From an uncultured Eubacterium sp. (GTDB taxonomy: Bacteria > Bacillota > Clostridia > Oscillospirales > Acutalibacteraceae), in assembly GCA_900542875.1 (NCBI GenBank), contig UQPH01000020.1:1-27819 (forward strand): a stretch of DNA of 27,819 nucleotides. The letters are read 5' to 3'. The notes under the pieces are model-generated. The model had not been told where the DNA came from. It searched no databases and saw only the letters and a program-made list of their open reading frames with translations. Numbering within the stretch: position 1 is the stretch's first letter; every line of letters begins with the position of its first letter. Shown one piece after another: positions 23,063 to 27,819 of this stretch. Both the position numbers and the translations under genes were made by a program.

Positions 23063-23305
23063 TTATTTAATTTCTTGTTCTAAATTTCTGAATGTGTCGG
23101 TATCGAAAAAATCGTTTATTGTGATATTGAAGCCGTCGCATATCATTTTCAGCGTTATGATACCTGCATTTTTACTTTTGCCGTAAAGTATATTTTTAAT
23201 TGTTGAGGCAGGAACAGCTGACTCAACAGACAGTTTATATATTGACATATTGTTTTGCTGTAACAACTCCTGTATTCTGTTTTTTACAGCGGTATACATA
23301 TCCAT
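23063..23305 (-). CDS. XRE/Cro-CI-type helix-turn-helix regulator
   Basis: An 80-residue single-domain DNA-binding protein. It has the standard five-helix layout: R-I-Q-E-L-L-Q-Q-N-N-M-S-I-Y-K-L-S as helices one and two, V-P-A-S-T-I-K-N-I-L-Y-G-K as the recognition helix, then I-T-L-K-M-I-C-D-G-F and I-N-D-F-F-D. No sensor or oligomerisation domain is attached. ATG 23305 is chosen because AAAGGAG lies 8 bases before it; an upstream in-frame GTG at 23314 overlaps that site. It lies 110 bases downstream of the microprotein gene on the same strand. Its targets are unknown. Confidence 0.85.
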   Translation of the reverse strand: MDMYTAVKNRIQELLQQNNMSIYKLSVESAVPASTIKNILYGKSKNAGIITLKMICDGFNITINDFFDTDTFRNLEQEIK

Positions 23306-23391
23306 ATAAATCACTCCTTTATAATAATTGTAAAGGAATAATTTATTGAAATAGGGCTAAATATGATACTAATAGGCTATAAATAGACTAA

Positions 23392-23409
23392 CCCTCTTTT
23401 TTAAGAGGG
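23392..23409. terminator. Small hairpin after the microprotein gene
   Basis: CCCTCTT (23392-23398) pairs with AAGAGGG (23403-23409), loop TTTT. It lies just beyond the microprotein stop codon on the minus strand, followed only by TTAGTCTATTT, so it is a weak terminator or attenuator before the XRE gene. Confidence 0.4.
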
Positions 23410-23415
23410 CTGTTT

Positions 23416-23580
23416 CTAATTTATTTGTTTTTTAACTCTTTGCATAATCATAAGTATGAACTCTTGTGGTTCAAGATCATATCCCGCTTTACTTATTGCT
23501 TTTCTTATTTGAGTGTCAACCTCGTTTGGCGTGGTGTTATGTATTGCGGCGATTTGTTTAATTAGTTTTTTATAGTTCAT
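23416..23580 (-). CDS. 54-residue Spo0A C-terminal-domain-like microprotein
   Basis: A short gene with ATG 23580, a GAAAGGAG site upstream and TAG at 23418-23416. From memory of Bacillus Spo0A, residues 10-32 (I-A-A-I-H-N-T-T-P-N-E-V, then I-R-K-A-I) align with the recognition-helix part of its DNA-binding domain (I-A-K-K-F-N-T-T-A-S-R-V, then I-R-H-A-I). Residues 39-51 (Q-E-F-I-L-M-I, then R-V-K-K) align with its last helix (S-E-F-I-A-M-V, then K-L-R-L). About 25 intervening residues are missing, and there is no receiver domain. It may be a small regulator competing with or binding Spo0A; that is inference. A consensus 0A box overlaps its -35 element. Confidence 0.65.
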   Translation of the reverse strand: MNYKKLIKQIAAIHNTTPNEVDTQIRKAISKAGYDLEPQEFILMIMQRVKKQIN

Positions 23581-23606
23581 ATTATCGCTCCTTTCAATAT
23601 TATGGT

Positions 23607-23635
23607 ATCATATATAGCCGTAGTTTTTTGTCGAA
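23607..23635 (-). promoter_or_regulatory. Promoter with Spo0A box over -35, microprotein gene
   Basis: On the minus strand TTCGAC (23635-23630), a 17-base spacer and TATGAT (23612-23607) lie 27 bases upstream of ATG 23580. TTGTCGAA on the plus strand (23628-23635) is an exact Spo0A box (TTGTCRAA) covering the -35. This is the geometry of Spo0A-controlled sigma-A promoters. Confidence 0.6.
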
Positions 23636-23687
23636 TTTTGCGATATATTAAAAATTTTAATGCAGGCGTCAGAATCTGATGTATATA

Positions 23688-23714
23688 CAAAAAAGAGCGT
23701 CCCGAAAGACGCTC
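23688..23714 (-). terminator. Intrinsic terminator after the CHAP gene
   Basis: On the minus strand a 7-bp stem GAGCGTC / GACGCTC (23714-23695) with loop TTTCGG is followed by T-rich sequence (23694-23688), 24 bases after the CHAP stop codon. Confidence 0.88.
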
Positions 23715-23738
23715 AAAACTTAATAAGTAAAAATATTT

Positions 23739-24446
23739 TTATGAATGTAATTTATCTTGGAGCAGGGGAATGGAACTTTTAGTGCTCTCGCTTGTCTGTT
23801 GAGATTTGCTTTGAACATCCATCTTAGCGAGTGTAAACTGATTGTTGACATTCTTTGCTTCAATTTTTTCGGACTTGTAACCCTCGTTTTTTTCGTTGCT
23901 TGCAGTAAGCAATTTGTTTTCGAGTTCCTTGGTTACGCCGCCGTTGTAGGTGTAAATGTAACCGTAAAATCTTTGTCCGTAATGTGAGTAAACATTGGAG
24001 TAGGTTACAGTATTAAAATAGTTACCGTGCCAATGTGACTCCGAAAATGTAATGCTGCCGTCATCGTTAATTTTTTCAACGACTGCGACATGGTTACTCC
24101 AGCATGCGACAGCGCCGAGTTTCGGTGTCTGTCCGTAGTCGTAGTAGCCGCCTCTTTTGTTCATACCGTACCAATCACCGGCATTGCCGTGGGTCAATAG
24201 CGGTGCTTCACCGTTCATTTCATAAATTCTGCCATATGCGTAGGCTACGCAGTTTGGCATACCTGTTCCTGTGCGGAAGTAATAGTTTAATTCACTGCTG
24301 TAATACGGAATACTTGAATTCGGAGCCGTGAGTCTCGGCTCGTAATTGCTGTCATCCGCCATAGCACTGATAGGTGTAAATATCGATATAAATAAACTAA
24401 TCAATAATACAACCGGAACGATAAGCAGGGTTTTCTTCTTAGCCAT
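23739..24446 (-). CDS. Secreted CHAP-domain peptidoglycan hydrolase
   Basis: A 235-residue exported protein, probably cutting peptide or amide bonds in peptidoglycan. Signal peptide: K-K-K, a hydrophobic core (about 7-24) and a likely cut after A-M-A (residue 30). The CHAP domain (about 50-175) has N-C-V-A-Y-A-Y-G-R with nucleophile Cys66 and N-H-V-A-V-V-E with His119; the Y-Y-F-R-T-G-T-G start is typical. The C-terminal 60 residues are a Lys/Gln/Ser-rich tail without a wall-binding repeat. ATG 24446 is chosen for the AAGGAAGG site 5 bases upstream, over the in-frame GTG 24476. It is monocistronic, with a roughly 130-base structured leader and WalR-like sites upstream, which fits control by cell-wall stress signalling. 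Confidence 0.88.
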   Translation of the reverse strand: MAKKKTLLIVPVVLLISLFISIFTPISAMADDSNYEPRLTAPNSSIPYYSSELNYYFRTGTGMPNCVAYAYGRIYEMNGEAPLLTHGNAGDWYGMNKRGGYYDYGQTPKLGAVACWSNHVAVVEKINDDGSITFSESHWHGNYFNTVTYSNVYSHYGQRFYGYIYTYNGGVTKELENKLLTASNEKNEGYKSEKIEAKNVNNQFTLAKMDVQSKSQQTSESTKSSIPLLQDKLHS

Positions 24447-24467
24447 AAATACCTTCCTTTTTCTTTG

Positions 24468-24498
24468 GCGACACACCCCTCTTTAATAATTGTGTCGC
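24468..24498 (-). promoter_or_regulatory. Leader stem-loop before the CHAP gene
   Basis: A perfect 8-bp inverted repeat, GCGACACA (24468-24475) and TGTGTCGC (24491-24498), sits in the CHAP mRNA leader about 20 bases before the start codon, beside the ribosome binding site. There is no T-tract, so it is not a terminator; it may control translation or RNA stability. I do not recognise a known riboswitch in this leader. Confidence 0.45.
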
Positions 24499-24582
24499 TT
24501 TGGGATGATTACGAAATCTTTAATGTTTTCGATTGAACTCTCGCTTATTAAGTTTTATGCGGCATCAGCCACAACGCTATAT

Positions 24583-24591
24583 ATTATATCA
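24583..24591 (-). promoter_or_regulatory. Extended -10 promoter of the CHAP gene
   Basis: On the minus strand TGATATAAT (24591-24583) is an extended -10 (TG-N-TATAAT). The -35 region (around 24611-24606) is poor, which suits an activator-dependent promoter. It predicts a leader of about 130 bases. Confidence 0.6.
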
Positions 24592-24635
24592 AAGTTAACA
24601 TATTGTAATCTATGTTAAATATGACCAAGTATATT

Positions 24636-24663
24636 TGTAACCTTTTTGTAACCATTGTGTAAC
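24636..24663. promoter_or_regulatory. Triple WalR (YycF)-type operator
   Basis: Three perfect direct repeats TGTAAC at 24636-24641, 24647-24652 and 24658-24663, each separated by 5 bases. This is exactly the known WalR consensus TGTWAH-N5-TGTWAH, with a third half-site at the same 11-base period. It lies about 25-50 bases upstream of the CHAP -35 position and 66 bases upstream of the -35 of the divergent metal-ATPase-like gene. WalR controls CHAP-type and other wall hydrolases in Bacillus and Staphylococcus. Confidence 0.65.
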
Positions 24664-24728
24664 TTTTACAAAATATATACAAAAACCTTGACAAAAAAGC
24701 GTGAAAATTTTCCTTTTTTAAGTTTTTG

Positions 24729-24757
24729 TTGTAAATCTTTATGCAATGTGCTATAAT
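24729..24757 (+). promoter_or_regulatory. Sigma-A promoter of the P1B ATPase-like gene
   Basis: TTGTAA (24729-24734), a 17-base spacer and a perfect TATAAT (24752-24757), 59 bases upstream of ATG 24817. Confidence 0.7.
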
Positions 24758-24760
24758 TTA

Positions 24761-24773
24761 CATTTGTCAAATG
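24761..24773 (+). promoter_or_regulatory. Candidate operator palindrome
   Basis: CATTTG-T-CAAATG is a perfect 13-base palindrome spanning the predicted transcription start just after the -10 at 24752. Its place suits a repressor, possibly a metal-responsive one given the gene downstream. It does not match a consensus I know. Confidence 0.4.
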
Positions 24774-24816
24774 AGACATTTTATATATAATGATACTAAA
24801 TATGAGAGGCGATTAT

Positions 24817-26007
24817 ATGAGCGAACATAATCACAATACCCATAATCATAATTATGAGCACTGCTGCGATGACCATACTCCCGATAATCACGGTTGCGGC
24901 TGCTGCGGAGAGGATAATTTTAACGAACATAAGAGACAAATGCTCACAAGCATTATTATCAGTGCGGTATTCTTCGTTTTGGGCTATGTGCTCAGCGAGT
25001 TTACATCACTGCCGTATCAGACTTATCTTGTGTGTTATGCCGTTTCTTATCTTGTTGTGGGCTTTAAGGTAATGTGTAATGCGGTTGACAGCATTATTCA
25101 CGGCAAAATTTTTGACGAAAATTTTTTGATGAGCGTTGTCGGAATAGGTGCATTTGCTATCGGCGAATACAGTGAGGGCGTTGCCGTAATGCTGCTTTTT
25201 GCCGTAGGTGAATTTGTGCAGGGTTTGGCTGTATCAAGAAGCCGCCGCTCGATTGATAAAATTTATGACGAAAAAAAGGGAAGCATTTCGCTTCCTAAGC
25301 ATTACGATAACAGAGAGAGCAAAACCGAACTTCTTATTACAAAATTTGCGAGAATATACACTCCCGTTGTTTGTATTATTTCCGTGCTTATAGTGGTTAT
25401 TCCTCCGCTATTTTTCAGCGCCGAATGGCACGAGTGGCTTCACAGAGGACTTGCCGCACTCGTTATCAGTTGTCCGTGTGCGATTGTGATTTCCGTTCCG
25501 CTTTGTTACAGTGCAGGAATAGGCAGTTGCTCGACTGACGATATTTTTGTAAAGAATACAGGCACTCTTGACGAAATAGATAACTGTGATACCGTTTTGT
25601 CTTATAATGATGATAAGAGTCTTGACGATATAAAGGTGCTCCAAAATAACGGTCACAGAGTTGTTTATATCGGAAACGGCGAACACGATTTAACTATGAT
25701 GGACGGGGCGGATGTGTCGTTGGCGGTTGCCGATAATTGTACGGCAGAGGCTGTCGGTTATGCCGATATGGTTGTTATGGACAGCACAAAGAACGCTGTT
25801 CAAATAACTAAGTCGGTGGCAAAAAAGGTGCACAGAGTCGCTATGGAAAACATTGTATTTTCCGTACTCGTAAAGGCTGTTATTCTCGTTTGCGATGTGC
25901 TTCTTTCAAAGGAACTGCCTATGTGGTTTGCGATTTTCGGAGATATTGGGATATGCCTTCTTGCAGTTGCAAATTCCGCACGAGTTATTAAGTTCAAAAA
26001 AAGATGA
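24817..26007 (+). CDS. Catalytically degenerate P1B-type metal ATPase relative
   Basis: A 396-residue membrane protein derived from a zinc/cadmium P1B ATPase; normal pumps have 600-700 residues. The cytoplasmic N-terminus carries 8 His and 5 Cys in 38 residues. Membrane helices are retained, including I-S-C-P-C-A with Cys219-Pro-Cys221 in the transport helix and F-A-I-F-G-D-I-G in the last one. The actuator domain with its TGE motif is missing: the loop is only about 35 residues. The phosphorylation motif DKTGT is replaced (Tyr263 where the Asp should be), the nucleotide-binding domain is gone, and the hinge motif GDGxNDxP reads G-N-G-E-H-D-L-T (Asn287). The frame is intact throughout. ATG 24817 follows AGAGGCGA; the in-frame ATG 24790 has no site. 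It cannot pump by the P-type cycle; a metal-binding, channel or sensor role is possible. Confidence 0.8.
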   Translation: MSEHNHNTHNHNYEHCCDDHTPDNHGCGCCGEDNFNEHKRQMLTSIIISAVFFVLGYVLSEFTSLPYQTYLVCYAVSYLVVGFKVMCNAVDSIIHGKIFDENFLMSVVGIGAFAIGEYSEGVAVMLLFAVGEFVQGLAVSRSRRSIDKIYDEKKGSISLPKHYDNRESKTELLITKFARIYTPVVCIISVLIVVIPPLFFSAEWHEWLHRGLAALVISCPCAIVISVPLCYSAGIGSCSTDDIFVKNTGTLDEIDNCDTVLSYNDDKSLDDIKVLQNNGHRVVYIGNGEHDLTMMDGADVSLAVADNCTAEAVGYADMVVMDSTKNAVQITKSVAKKVHRVAMENIVFSVLVKAVILVCDVLLSKELPMWFAIFGDIGICLLAVANSARVIKFKKR

Positions 26008-26017
26008 TATTATTAAA

Positions 26018-26059
26018 AGCAGACAGCTTATGATTTAATATCGGCTGTCTGCTTTTTTT
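26018..26059. terminator. Terminator between converging genes
   Basis: A 10-bp stem, AGCAGACAGC (26018-26027) and GCTGTCTGCT (26044-26053), with T-run to 26059. The loop is long (16 bases). A-rich sequence on the other side means it can also stop the converging malic enzyme transcript. Confidence 0.8.
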
Positions 26060-26080
26060 ATACTGTCTGCTTTTTTTATA
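26045..26080 (+). repeat. Exact 18-base tandem duplication of terminator arm
   Basis: CTGTCTGCTTTTTTTATA occurs twice in direct succession (26045-26062 and 26063-26080). The right arm and T-tract of the terminator at 26018 were duplicated, giving a second possible pairing partner for the left arm. Confidence 0.9.
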
Positions 26081-26110
26081 AAAGGAGTTTCAAATTATTA
26101 ATGGGAGCAG

Positions 26111-27283
26111 TTAGATTCTTGCTACGCCGTCTTTTCTTGCGGCGTCAGCCACTGCATTTGCCACAGTGTCTTTAATTCGCTCGTCAAAAGCGTAGGGGAG
26201 AATATAATCCTCATTCAACTTGTCATCGTCCACAAGGGACGCAATTGCATATGCTGCGGCAATTTTCATATTCTCTGTGATTGCGCTTGCTCTTACATCC
26301 AGCGTGCCTCTGAAAATGCCGGGGAACGCAACTACATTATTAATCTGGTTAGGGAAGTCGGAGCGACCTGTTCCGACTATTTTTGCGCCTGCCGCCTTTG
26401 CCTCGTCGGGCATAATTTCGGGGGTCGGATTTGCCATGGCGAGAACTATTGGGTCTTTATGCATTGTCTTAATCATATCCTGTGTTAAAACGCCCGGAGC
26501 AGATACACCTATGAAAATGTCTGTGTCCTTAACTACGTCGGCAAGTGAACCTTTTTTCATGCCTCTGTTGGTTACCTTAGCGATAGCCTGCTTTGCATCA
26601 TTGAGTTTTTCTCTGCCCTCGTATATTGCGCCTGTTCTGTCGCAAAGAATAACATCTTTAAGACCCAGCGTCATCAAGAGTTTTGCAATAGCCGTGCCTG
26701 CCGCACCTGCGCCGTTAATTACGGCTTTGCAGTCGCTCAAATTTTTGTTGATAATCTTGGTTGCATTAATCAGCGCCGCCGAAACTACCACAGCCGTACC
26801 GTGCTGGTCATCGTGAAAAATCGGAATGTCGCATCTTTCTTTCAGTTTTTCTTCTATTTCAAAGCATCTCGGAGCGGATATGTCCTCGAGGTTTATTCCG
26901 CCGAAAGAGCCCGAAATGTTATAAACCGTGTTTACGAATTCATCAACATCCTTTGTTCTTACACAAAGAGGAAATGCGTCAACATCGCCGAATTCCTTAA
27001 ACAGCACGCACTTGCCTTCCATAACAGGCATACCTGCCTCGGGTCCTATGTCTCCGAGACCAAGCACCGCACTGCCGTCGGTGATTACAGCCACGAGATT
27101 GTTTCTTCGGGTCAGTTCATAACTTTTGTTATAATCCTTTTGGATTTCAAGACACGGCTCGGCAACGCCCGGAGTGTAGGCAAGAGAAAGAGCCTTGCTG
27201 TCGTTTACCTTTGTTTTGGCAATTACTTCGATTTTGCCGTTCCATTCGTAATGCTTTTTGAGTGATTCCTCTCTGATATTCAT
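26111..27283 (-). CDS. Malic enzyme (malate dehydrogenase, oxaloacetate-decarboxylating)
   Basis: A 390-residue cytoplasmic enzyme converting malate to pyruvate and CO2 with NAD or NADP; divalent metal dependent. The length is that of the short bacterial type without a phosphotransacetylase domain. Visible residues: the catalytic Tyr36 in A-Y-T-P-G-V-A-E-P, general-base Lys91 in M-E-G-K, metal ligands Glu133-Asp134 (N-L-E-D-I-S-A-P) and Asp158 in F-H-D-D-Q-H-G-T-A, and the Rossmann motif G-A-G-A-A-G (191-196). An AGGAGG site precedes the start. It follows an Ldh-family gene on the same strand but a terminator lies between. Cofactor preference cannot be read with certainty. Confidence 0.95.
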   Translation of the reverse strand: MNIREESLKKHYEWNGKIEVIAKTKVNDSKALSLAYTPGVAEPCLEIQKDYNKSYELTRRNNLVAVITDGSAVLGLGDIGPEAGMPVMEGKCVLFKEFGDVDAFPLCVRTKDVDEFVNTVYNISGSFGGINLEDISAPRCFEIEEKLKERCDIPIFHDDQHGTAVVVSAALINATKIINKNLSDCKAVINGAGAAGTAIAKLLMTLGLKDVILCDRTGAIYEGREKLNDAKQAIAKVTNRGMKKGSLADVVKDTDIFIGVSAPGVLTQDMIKTMHKDPIVLAMANPTPEIMPDEAKAAGAKIVGTGRSDFPNQINNVVAFPGIFRGTLDVRASAITENMKIAAAYAIASLVDDDKLNEDYILPYAFDERIKDTVANAVADAARKDGVARI

Positions 27284-27348
27284 ATTTGCCTCCTGAAAAA
27301 TATATTGGTTCTTATTTTATTATTCGCCCTTATTGTGAAAATAATAAC

Positions 27349-27396
27349 AAAAAGAGCAGCTCCCGCTCGGGCAGTCACCCGAGGGCAAGCTGCCCT
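27349..27396 (-). terminator. Intrinsic terminator after the Ldh-family gene
   Basis: On the minus strand, a two-part stem: outer AGAGCAGCT / AGCTGCCCT (27353-27361 and 27388-27396) and inner GCTCGGG / CCCGAG (27365-27371 and 27378-27383), followed by a T-run. It lies about 30 bases after the Ldh stop codon and before the malic enzyme gene. Confidence 0.8.
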
Positions 27397-27426
27397 AAAT
27401 TTTTGTTATTTAATTAAACTGCGGCT

Positions 27427-27819
27427 TTACTTTCTCTCAATGTGAGAAGTAATCTTTTCTTCCTTTTCGTAAGGAACATAGTTGTCCTCCCATGGGAAAG
27501 TGTAGGAGAGGCCGAGCTTGTCTCTTACTTCGTTGATTTCCTTTTGAACAGCCTCGTTAATCGGAACACCGCTGTTCTCTCTTTCTTTCCAAATGAGGTA
27601 TTCTTTTTCGCCTGCGGTGTAGATTCTCTCTGCACCCGGTGCTTTCTTTGAGGCTCTTATTTCACGGAGAATTTCACCCGTCTTTTTTCTTGTTTCTTCT
27701 TCGCCTACAAATTTTGAAACATCAATAGCAAGGAAGAAGTGACCGAGATGGTAGGGAACGAGATTTCCGTTTTCGTCTTTGCCGTTAAGGTCCTTACCGT
27801 AATTTCCGTCCTGAAGTAC
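27427..27819 (-). CDS. Ldh-family malate/L-lactate dehydrogenase, C-terminal part
   Basis: The last 130 codons of a gene whose 5' end is beyond the right edge; TAA is at 27429-27427. The protein fits the C-terminal part of the Ldh_2 family (malate, L-lactate, sulfolactate and ureidoglycolate dehydrogenases): H-L-G-H-F-F-L-A-I-D-V-S-K-F, then K-K-T-G-E-I-L-R-E-I-R, a P-G-A-E-R-I-Y-T-A-G-E-K-E segment matching the usual P-G-E loop, and a final helix ending in R-D-K-L-G-L. An additional tail of about 25 residues with many Glu/Lys follows. Being next to malic enzyme, malate is a reasonable substrate, but this is inference. Confidence 0.75.
   Translation of the reverse strand, partial: VLQDGNYGKDLNGKDENGNLVPYHLGHFFLAIDVSKFVGEEETRKKTGEILREIRASKKAPGAERIYTAGEKEYLIWKERENSGVPINEAVQKEINEVRDKLGLSYTFPWEDNYVPYEKEEKITSHIERK

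Noticed and set aside
24689..24694. TTGACA as -35 for the metal-ATPase-like gene
   Set aside because: No -10 hexamer lies at 16-18 bases; the TTGTAA-N17-TATAAT pair downstream is better placed.
26220..26816. 198-codon open frame opposite the malic enzyme gene
   Set aside because: A codon-bias shadow of a well-conserved gene; Ser/Ala/Pro-rich translation with no recognisable domain.
1..27819. CRISPR array, rRNA or complete tRNA genes, insertion sequences, prophage
   Set aside because: I saw no spaced direct repeats of CRISPR type, no rRNA or tRNA sequence and no transposase, integrase or phage structural gene.

Overview
The window looks like chromosomal DNA of a low-to-mid GC, endospore-forming Gram-positive anaerobe, most likely a gut Clostridia member of the Ruminococcaceae/Oscillospiraceae type. 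The reasons are a SpoIIE gene, Spo0A-box-like sites, sigma-A promoters of TTGaca-N17-TATAAT form, strong AGGAGG-type ribosome binding sites, a teichoic-acid-type CDP-glycerol transferase, an infC-rpmI-rplT operon with a Firmicutes-style attenuator leader, and a zinc-ribbon MscL. The taxonomic call is inference; no rRNA gene is present.

Layout. 1-1253: an AT-rich accessory end with two small genes, one recognisable as an Imm26-type immunity protein, probably the tail of a polymorphic-toxin locus lying to the left. 1254-1472: a REP-like palindrome, two terminators and an orphan promoter-like stretch. 1473-5039 (minus): a large GT2 plus CDP-glycerol transferase fusion. 5228-8267 (plus): a TSCPD protein, an orphan signal-peptide ORF, a GH36-like alpha-galactosidase and signal peptidase I. 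8469-12682 (plus): an inositol catabolic operon, iolG-iolD-iolE, followed by a small membrane protein with Q-x-P-Y repeats. 12773-14108: infC-rpmI-rplT with its leader. 14146-17807 (plus): a tightly overlapping operon, trmN6-like, rsmI, radical SAM (PflX-like), mscL, tatD. 17934-21209 (minus): spoIIE and a double-SIS protein. 21403-23010 (plus): an ABC-F ATPase. 23063-24446 (minus): an XRE regulator, a 54-residue Spo0A-C-like microprotein and a secreted CHAP hydrolase. 24817-26007 (plus): a P1B metal ATPase relative that has lost its actuator and nucleotide-binding domains. 26111-27819 (minus): malic enzyme and the C-terminal part of an Ldh-family malate/lactate dehydrogenase.

The most interesting stretch is 23400-26010. 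A microprotein resembling the DNA-binding core of Spo0A has a consensus 0A box over its own -35 element. A CHAP cell-wall hydrolase has three perfect WalR-type half-sites (TGTAAC with 5-base spacers) upstream of its promoter. The metal-ATPase relative keeps its membrane part and His/Cys-rich tail, but its DKTGT and GDGxNDxP motifs are replaced in an intact reading frame. Together with SpoIIE, the region suggests a small sporulation/cell-envelope control neighbourhood; that link is inference.

Several genes were placed by ribosome binding site rather than by longest frame (iolE, infC, mscL, the SIS protein, the XRE regulator, the CHAP protein, the P1B relative). Two genes are too short or too truncated to stand out as long open frames: the 54-residue microprotein and the partial Ldh gene at the right edge.
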